A stretch of 64,000 nt of DNA from Pneumocystis sp. 'macacae' (lineage: Eukaryota; Ascomycota; Pneumocystomycetes; Pneumocystales; Pneumocystaceae): positions 186,001 to 250,000 of the forward strand of contig CM030721.1 in NCBI GenBank assembly GCA_018127085.1, read 5' to 3'. The position numbers were made by a program, and so were the translations under genes. Below, piece by piece: positions 56,133-64,000 of the stretch; position 1 is the stretch's first letter, and each line of letters starts with the position of its first letter. The notes below the pieces were generated by a model. The model was not told the origin of the DNA, ran no database searches, and saw only the letters and a list, made by a program, of their open reading frames with translations.

Positions 56133-59100
56133 TTATATAGAAACCAAAAAAAGAAGACTAAGAAAAAAGAGTTTTTTGTGATCTAGAATGAAAGAGGAAG
56201 ATGCATGGTTAATAAATAATTCATTGGTAGGAGATGTATATGTAGTAGTTGTCCAATATTCAGAGGTTTCAGAAGCTTTAGGAGTCTCAGAAGTCTCAGA
56301 AGTGTCTGTAAATGAAGAATAAGTTTCAATAGTGAGTACAGTGGTCTGGGTGATTGTTCTTGTTTCTTCCATTGTAGCTTTTTCAGTCTGTGTTAGTGTA
56401 GTTTCTTCAATGTATGTTACTGTAGTGTTTTCAATATGTGTTATTGTAGTGTTTTCAGTGTGTGTTATTATAGACGTAGAGGTATATATACCACTTCCTT
56501 GTACAATAGTGACGCAACTTTCATTTACAGTAACAGGGACTTCAACAATAGAAATACTAGGAGTAAAAACAGTCTGTGTGATATTTTGAATAGAAATACT
56601 AGGAGTAAAAACAGTTTGTGTGACATTTTGAATAGAAACTTCAGTTCTAACTTCTATTTTGACAGAAACTGAAGTTTCTACTTTAACAACGTCTATATAA
56701 CTAGTAACTGGTTCTGCCACATTTTCTGGGAATAGCAATTGTTGTCCTAATTTTGATATATTTTCACATATTGCTTCGATTTCTCTATAAGTATTTTGAA
56801 TTTCATTATCACATTTATCAGAGATGGAAATATTGGAAAATCGAACACATTCATAACCTACCATTGCTTGTGATTCGAGTACTTTCCCAACAGCTGAAAA
56901 TGTAGCACCATATGTTAGTTTATTTTGTGCTTGAGAATTTTGATTAGATTTTAAAGCAGGATTAGTTAACGCAGTAGAACTACCTAAAACTTGCTTAAAA
57001 ATACTAATTGCTTTGTTTCTTTCTTCATTAAATACACTGTTTTTCCCTCTAACTGCTTGAGCATTTTTTGTTAATTCTTTTAGAACATTTCTACATTGTT
57101 CCTGTTCAAGTTCAGCTAATGTTCTATACTTAGCACATGCTTTACTAAGAGGTTCACAGTATTGTTGAAGATTTTGAGAATAACAATTTTTTTTAAGCAT
57201 ACTACAATATGGTTCCCATAGATTACAATCTTCCGATGTGATATTTTTTGTAATATTCGATCCAATACGATATTTCATAAGATTAACTTTAAATTGATAA
57301 CAATGTTTGCTCATAAAAGACATAATAGAAGTACATGTATTATGTTTATCTTTACATGGATCACTAAAAATAGTATTACTTTCAGTCCAAATAGTACACA
57401 TTTCATTTAAACGGTTTACGCAAGAACGATGTCCCTTTAAATGATCTTCTCCTTCTTTTAACATATGATCTTTTAACTGTTTTACTTCTCGTAGTAATTT
57501 GCACTTCTGATGAAGCCTAGTGCAATAAGAATTTAGCGAGGGATAGTCAATAATCATTTTATCACACTCTGGTACCAATATATTACATTTTTCAAGAGTA
57601 ACCTGAAGATATTTAGATTCTATTTGTTTTTTTAACCATTTACATCTGTAATATAGAACGTAAGCCACATCATAACATGTTTTTTGAGGCGAAAGACATA
57701 ACTCAAAATGATCCTCTTTACGCAAATTTTTTGGATCACGACAAAATTCAATTAATTTAGTTACACAACTAGGGTTTGCTGTTTTTTTATACCGATATAA
57801 AGTTCCACGTAAAATATCTTCAAAAAAAGTTAATGATGCATCAATACGTCCTTGGCGATAACATGCATTTCTTAAACTATCGCAATTGGTTTTTGCTTCG
57901 TAATTTTGTTCACAAGTATTTTCATAAAAAAAACACAATGATAATAATTCTTTACAATTGTCATCATCCATAACAGGTAAATCATACCAATTATGTTCTA
58001 AACCTACTTTGGTTACATAATGTTCAGTTAAATGCTTTCTGATATCATTATAAAGATTTCGGCATGCTCTCTTTGATTCTGAACCCAATATAACACAATC
58101 AATTACATCTTTATTGTTCTGTTTATAATTTAAGCACTTACGCTCATAGCTCTTATCCAAATATTCAATAGATGAGCAGTTATTACGCAATATATTTAAA
58201 CATTTATCCATTATATCAGAGCTGCTATTAACGAGAAATGCTAAAACCCGTTGAAAAGTAAAGTCAGAACTGTGTTTTTCAATAAGAATGCCAGCTGCTT
58301 TTGCTCTGTCATAAAGTTGAGGAATATCTAATGCATCTGCGAGTAAGACTTCTTTTTCCATAGGATTAAAAAGATCTGAAGGGGGAATATAAACAACTTC
58401 TAGAGATTTACAAAGCTTTTGAAGTTCATCACACAAATTTTCCATTTCACTCATTTTAGCAATATTTTCATTATTATTTGCGTAATTTGGTACATAGAAA
58501 TTACATTCAGGTAATAACCAATGACACTTATCCTTTAACATATTATTATCATAAATATTCCTTTTATTCAAAAGATTCTTTTTAGTAAGCTGTTCAATTT
58601 CGCTTTTAAGATTAATATCTCTTCCTTGTGCTTTTTCCACAAGTTCTTCACATGTTATTGTCCATAGTAAACATTTCGACATCAATTCATCACTTTCTTT
58701 ACCTAGTGAAACACAATAATGTCTAATTTTTTCAAGACACATGTCAAGACTAGAAAGATCTCGACGAAGTGCTCTTTCAAGAATCACACTAGCTATTATA
58801 TCCCTCTCTCTTTTATAACAAGAGTTTAACAACTCATTGCATAATTTATTAAAATTATTAGAACATGCACCCTCTAAAAGTATACATTTCGCTGTAACAA
58901 AAGTGCATTTTTCATTCATTGGAGCATTTTCATCTTTAATAGCTAATTCAATTTTACTGCATAGTAATTCTATCTGTTGATCTTTTTCTAAACTCAAACA
59001 CTTTTGACTTATATCGCCATTGCATACTATAGTTAATTTTGGAAAAACATCTTTCAATTCATCACAAAGTTCCCTGAATCTCTTTATACAATTATCAGTA

Positions 59101-59372
59101 TTTTTTATATTTTTCTTCAAAATAAAAGAGTAAAAAAAATAATCATTATCTATAATACTTTGAATTTCTATTGAAGCTACAACTCGTCCCATTGGAACCT
59201 GTGTTTTATCCAAATGGTAACTTAGATCCATTATATCTTTTGATTTATCAAATCTCTTAACAAATTCTAGATAACATTAAAATCAAGAATGATCAAAATT
59301 ATCAAAAATACCTATATCACTTGAAAAAACACATCTTAATGAAAAAAACATAAATAGTATAAATATATCCAT
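56133..59372 (-). CDS. Major surface glycoprotein (Msg superfamily), complete
   Basis: Msg proteins coat Pneumocystis and contact host lung cells. The large exon (1,032 codons from an internal Met) has the Msg pattern of regularly spaced Cys pairs with Leu-rich helices (ELCDELKD, KCLSLEKD, CITW-type segments, CEELVEKAQG). A Thr/Glu/Val-rich stalk follows (about residues 860-1000) with NTT glycosylation sites and a repeated ISIQN(V/I)TQTVFTPS unit. The C terminus is hydrophobic (FILDHKKLFFLSLLFLVSI), as for a GPI anchor. A 45-bp intron at 59267-59311 joins it to a short first exon, MDIFILFMFFSLRCVFSSDI, a signal peptide. Having its own leader, it is unlike Msg-A1 copies that depend on a single expression site. 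I cannot assign the Msg subfamily. No frameshift or stop is seen. Confidence 0.9.
56548..56631. repeat. 42-bp direct repeat in the Msg stalk
   Basis: Two adjacent 42-bp units, 56548-56589 and 56590-56631, differ at few positions and encode the repeated IQN(V/I)TQTVFTPSIS segment. This suggests recent in-frame duplication in the stalk. Confidence 0.85.
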
Positions 59373-60927
59373 AGATCATGAAATAAAACAAAAAATATTA
59401 TGTACTTACAAAAATCATCTCATTTTTTTAATACCAAAAAATTTAGAGAACAATAATTCATTTATCCGATATTCGAAAAATCAGATAATTTATAGTAAAA
59501 AATAGTATACTTTAAATAATATAAATAAAAAATATATAATAAATAAAAATTAGTAATTTATTATTATTTTACGTGTATTAAGATTAATTTTTTATAAAAA
59601 TAATTAAAATTCTTTATAAAATAATAATTTTCAAGATAAGAAACTTTATTAAATTCTAAGAGATAATCTTTTATCAATATGATTTATATTCTTATCTAAT
59701 ATATTAATATAGATATATATTATACTTAGAATCAATTTTATTAATATATTTGAAGATATTAATATGTTTTTTTAGATCTTTAATTTTACTATGATTTATA
59801 ATTCTCATAATTTGTTTGTATTTATAGAAATAAATATATTTTTATAAAAACCAATTGCAATATTTTGATGAAATATATAAGAATATTTAAATTTTAAACA
59901 AGTTATAATATTTATTTTTTATATATTTTTTTTCAAGAATTCATATAATAGTATTAAACATATAAATTTTATTATTTTCTAAATTATATTATTCTGACTA
60001 AAATTATAAAAATACTAGTTTTATGTTCCCTAACATATTCAAAAGATATAAATTTTAAAAATCTAAACTTTATATTTATAAAAAAAATTTCAATAAGTTA
60101 CTAAATAAAATTCGATTTCACATTTATATAATCTTTTTTATTCATTGTAACTTTTATTTTATTTTTTTTGTTCAAGTTATAAACTTCAATTTATAAAAAT
60201 ATTATTTTTATTTTAATATTTTATTAAAATCCATTTTCTATTAATTCTTAAAAATCTATTTATATATTTTGATAAATAAAACAATAATATTAACAAAGTA
60301 AAAAATAATGGATAATCACTAATGTATAATATTAATGAGAAAAACTTTAAAATAAAAACAAAATTAAAATAATCTCGAATAACAAAACAATAATACATAT
60401 TTCACAATATTTTTGTTACAATAGACTCTAATAAGATACGTATTAAAAATATAAAGCATTGAATAATATCTAATGTAATCTATTAATAATTTTTCTGCTA
60501 TTTATATTGTTGTTTCATTCCTTTATGCAATTCCTTTTTATTTTATACAATATATATAATTATACTTTTTATGTTTAACATAATATACAATCATAATCCA
60601 AAATATATTTTTTAACAATTTTATTTTTCAATACAACATATTTATTCAATATTAAACAGACTAATAAAATATCATTACAGATATTTTTAATATTTAGATA
60701 AAAAACTACAAACTACAAGTGAATTAATAAAATTTAAAAATAATTTCAGTATCTATTAAATTATATTTTATTTTTTTAAAAAAAATATCTTTAAATTTTT
60801 AATTAAAAATAACCCATAATGATTTTCAAAAGTACCGATCATTTTTCTGAAAAAATTTCTTAATATTTATTATATTATTAATAAAATAACAAAAGACTAT
60901 CTAACCGCAAATATAGAAGCCCCAATG
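59373..60927. other. Long AT-rich spacer, Msg-CFEM
   Basis: 1,555 bp of very A/T-rich sequence. It contains the Msg promoter and the 3' end of the CFEM gene. No ORF above background and no RNA gene was seen. Confidence 0.6.
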
Positions 60928-61682
60928 CTAACAAAATATACCAAGAAACATGAAAAGAACTATAGTTAAAATCCCTACTTTTAATGAATTCGCGTCGTCT
61001 ACAACAACTGAACAATTTCCTTTTGCTAAACATGAACTTTGAGTAGGCCGTGAAGAATCTGAAGACGCAGTGGATTTAGATGACTGAGTTTTACTGCGAG
61101 TAACACAAACAAGAGTACATGTCGTCGAAGAATCCTTAACTTTAGTAGACTGAGCTGACGTTGATTTACTTGGTTTCTTCTCTTCTCCACCGGCTGAACA
61201 ATTAGTTGTTTTTTCAGTATCTTTAATTTCAATATGATATTCAGGAACATCTTCATCTAACAGTTTAGGTTGAGGCAATGGCTTCTCCTCAACTGTTACT
61301 TTTCCCTCTTTTTTTTCCTCAAGGCATTTTTCATTTACAGAGAAAGAATTATTACAAGTTTCTGAGAAATGTTTCGCTGATTCAAAACCTTCAAAGGGTA
61401 CTTTATAATAAACACACGAAAGAAATGCATCCCTATAGTCTTCTGAACGACAAAGACACCCAATATCATATTTTCCACGACATGAAGAAGAGTCAAGTGA
61501 TTCTTGAGAACATTTTTTTACATCGTCTATATTATTTAGATCAGGTTTCTAATAGAGCAAAAACAAGATATTATACCTGACAAACCACTAGAGCCAAAAT
61601 AATCTACACAATTCTTTGACTCTGCACCAAAGATAGTTAAAATAATACTACTCCATATAACAAATATAAAAAAATGTAACAT
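60928..61682 (-). CDS. CFEM-domain surface protein, probably GPI-anchored
   Basis: CFEM proteins are fungal secreted or wall proteins with an eight-Cys fold; some bind heme. The start MLHFFIFVIWSSIILTIFGA is a signal peptide. An intron of about 50 bp (GTATAATATC...ATATAG) joins CVDYFGSSGLS to DDVKKCSQESLDSSSC. The CFEM core reads CRGKYDIGCLC with the heme-site Asp position, FLSCVYYKVPFEGFESAKH and FSETC. A Lys/Ser/Thr-rich stalk (STSAQSTKVKDSSTTC) and hydrophobic tail (SLKVGILTIVLFMFLGIFC) complete the GPI pattern. The stop is at 60928-60930. Domain identity is good; heme binding is only inferred. Confidence 0.82.
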
Positions 61683-63508
61683 AATAAATATTTAATTAAA
61701 TATTCAGAATACTCTTTCTCAAGTATATTCTGTTTAGTAGAATCTACTAAATTTCTTTATTATAGTTGAAATATAGAGAACATAAATTGTAAAATTTATC
61801 TATTTTTAATTAATGTATAAAAATAATTTTTATGCTGTTCTCCGGACAAATGCGTATAATTTAAAATAGCGTGTTAAATATTTTAAATAGAAATAGTCCA
61901 TTAAATATACTCTACTAAATAAAAAAATATAACCTTTTATAATTATTTAGAAATATGTATAGAATTTCAAAAAGTGTTAAGGAATATCCGCTTTCTAAAT
62001 AAAAAACTATGAATAAAATATATGGATAAAAAATTTAATGTGTATTTTTATAGTATAGTATATAAATTATGAAATCAATAAAAAAGAGTTATTATGATAT
62101 GTTAATGTGATGTCTATAATTATTATAAAGTCTATATTTTTAAAAAAAGATTAATCGTAAAAATCATTTAGTGTATGAGATTACAAAAATAATCTATAAA
62201 CAAAAATAGTTTGTTTTAGAAAAAAACTATGTACAAAATTATAAAATAGATGAATAAATCGTTAATCAATTATATTTTTGAACAAAATAAGATATATGTT
62301 AAATAAACGATGGAAATAAGTATATTTTTATATAATAAAAGATTCAAAAAGCAAAAAATAGTAAAAATAGAACATTTAATAGTCCATAATTACCTAAATC
62401 TCATATATAAATCTGTTTCCTTCATTATAAGTGCAGAAAAAATTCAAAACATTTTATAATAGAAGTGTTTTTTGAAATTTAGCTTATTTAGGATCTATTT
62501 AATGATTTAAATGTCTGTAAATTTTATAAAAAACAATAGAAACAGCTAAATTTCTATTATTATGAAGTTAAAATCAATAAAAAAGTCTTTTCCTTAATGA
62601 ATAGTTATTATTTTGTTATGTATTTTGTAAAAATAAATACTATAGAGAGTTGTTGATCATCAAATTAGGATTTTCTAAGTGTTTTACAAGAGAAAAAACA
62701 AGAATACTGGAAATAAATACAAAAAAATAAACATAAGTACAAAGATATCATCAAAAGAAAATAAAGAAAAAAAATGAGCCAATTAACTAAAATATAGGTT
62801 TTAAAACAAAAAAAAGACTCAAAACTCTCTTCATACTATAATTTTAATCTTAGTACTCAAAAATTGTACACAGAATACAAATATTTAAGCAATTGTTTCT
62901 ATTTTATATTAGATTTTTAAAAACAAGACAATTTTAATAAAACAAAAAAAATATACAGAAAAAAAGGGTTATTCCTCAATATACATTTAAATAATACACA
63001 TATTACTATAAAAAATATTTATATATAAATATTATTCATTTTTAAAAAAACATATAAATCTTTATTAATATATTGACACAAACTTTAGTACTAATAAAAT
63101 ATATAAATAAGAATAGAAACACGTAAAAACACTATAAAAAACACAAAGAACTCATTATTTTTAACTATAAAAAGCATTTAGTCCTTAAATTTTTTATGTA
63201 AATATAGCATCTATATAATATCAAAAACATATCGTTATCTTTCTTAATAAATTAATTAATTATAAAAAAAACTATAGCGCATATATTACATTATTAGAAG
63301 AGAATTGCAGTTTTTCAAAGAAAAAAACGCATCCAATTACATTTAAAAACTGTTTTATCAAATAAAAAGTCAATTTTATATATAATCAAAATATACTGCA
63401 AACCAAACACTATATAAATACAATTTCAAAAGGAGATCGAGTTAAAAAAACCAAAAAAAATCAAACCAATTCTTAAAAGAAAAACGGAAAATAGCATATA
63501 TTGCAGGC
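61683..63508. other. Long AT-rich spacer between divergent surface-protein genes
   Basis: 1,826 bp, the longest gene-free stretch in the window. It is A/T-rich throughout with many homopolymer A runs near 62700-62830. I see no ORF, RNA gene or ordered repeat. Confidence 0.6.
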
Positions 63509-64000
63509 ATGATGCATTTTAATAGCATAATATTCTCTGTTTTGGCTTTATTAAACTTGATTTCTGCTAGACTTCATGTTATTTCACCATCAGTAGATTC
63601 TGTTTGGAAATATGGAACCGTGTATACTGTACAATGGAAGGTTAAAGATCCAGGCAACTATGGATATTCAGGTATCAGCCTTTATCTCGTATGTTTGCAT
63701 GATACATCTACTCGTGTGATCTCCACTATAGTAAGTGACCTCAATGTAGCACATTCTTCATACGCTTTCACTGCTCCACATATTTCAGATTGTGAATCTT
63801 ATTTAGTTAAGTTTGTTCTTTATAATCATTGCGGTTTAAAGAATACTTTTTTCTCTTCTTCATTTTTTATTACATCAGATGGAAAGCCTCATAAAACAGT
63901 CCTTACACAGTGTGATGGAGAAAAAACTGTGCCTCCAAAGGAAAAACCAACTCCAGAGTCGAAGCCAGGTAAATCAAATGAAACCGTACATGAAACAGCG
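63509..64000 (+). CDS. Kre9/Knh1-domain secreted surface protein (3' cut by window)
   Basis: The frame is open from the ATG at 63509 to the window end (164 codons). A signal peptide (MMHFNSIIFSVLALLNLISA) is followed by a Kre9/Knh1-like N-terminal domain: LHVISPSVDSVWKYGTVYTV, QWKVKD, YSGISLYLVCLHD, NVAHSSYAFTAPHISDCES, YLVKFVLYNHC and FFSSSFFITSD. The domain occurs in Ser/Thr-rich GPI proteins and in beta-1,6-glucan assembly factors. A Lys/Pro/Glu-rich region (PPKEKPTPESKPGKS) starts at about residue 140 and may be the beginning of a repeat stalk. The remainder is outside the window, so anchoring is unknown. No intron is needed so far. Confidence 0.78.
   Translation, partial: MMHFNSIIFSVLALLNLISARLHVISPSVDSVWKYGTVYTVQWKVKDPGNYGYSGISLYLVCLHDTSTRVISTIVSDLNVAHSSYAFTAPHISDCESYLVKFVLYNHCGLKNTFFSSSFFITSDGKPHKTVLTQCDGEKTVPPKEKPTPESKPGKSNETVHETA

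Overview
The window looks like nuclear DNA of a Pneumocystis species (Taphrinomycotina). Most of it is strongly AT-rich. Genes are closely packed on both strands and broken by many introns of about 38-50 bp with GTA-type donors and CTAA(T/C)-like branch sites. Near the right end lies a member of the Msg major surface glycoprotein superfamily, which is the diagnostic family of the genus. I cannot name the species from sequence alone. Coordinates of multi-exon genes are outer limits from start to stop codon, and the exon joins quoted are my own reading.

Region 1 (1-8.8 kb, plus strand): the 3' end of SEC18 (NSF), then SFI1 (centrin-binding half-bridge protein) and RAV1 (RAVE subunit for V-ATPase assembly). 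All are very AT-rich.

Region 2 (about 8.9-12.7 kb): a sharply GC-rich island inside the AT-rich sequence. It holds NAF1 (H/ACA snoRNP assembly factor), a divergent histone H3/H4 pair with an 18-bp perfect inverted repeat between them, a fragment resembling the zinc-finger half of PRMT3 with no methyltransferase domain, a purine-pyrimidine alternating repeat tract, and the 3' half of ILS1 (cytosolic isoleucyl-tRNA synthetase). ILS1 reads in frame from the GC island into ordinary AT-rich DNA. Its introns change composition along with its exons, so this is a property of the DNA segment and not of codon choice, and contamination is unlikely.

Region 3 (15.3-55.7 kb): housekeeping genes. In order: NCS1 calcium sensor, MED4, conventional kinesin, RAD6, a KDM8/JMJD5-like JmjC protein, CRC1 carnitine carrier, MSC2 zinc transporter, ALG1, LCP5, an AlkB-type dioxygenase with CUE-like and GRF domains, a CCDC124/Oxs1 homologue, NCL1/TRM4, RPB5, an ACSF3-like malonyl-CoA synthetase, SMP3, UBC7, a TM9SF/EMP70 protein, a Csn12/Thp1/PCID2-type PCI protein, BFR1 (with an unusual 489-bp intron) and a RING-VWA protein.

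Region 4 (55.7-64 kb): three secreted or GPI-type surface proteins separated by long AT-rich spacers: an Msg glycoprotein whose signal peptide sits on its own small exon, a CFEM protein, and a Kre9/Knh1-domain protein cut by the window edge. Msg and the CFEM gene are on the minus strand, the Kre9-like gene on the plus strand. Gene density drops here, which fits a surface-antigen or chromosome-end environment.

No rRNA, convincing tRNA, transposon or CRISPR was seen. The observations most worth following are the GC island with its intragenic boundary in ILS1, the orphan PRMT3-like zinc-finger ORF, the NAF1/H3 antisense coding overlap, two in-frame GC-AG introns, and the long BFR1 intron carrying a perfect inverted repeat.
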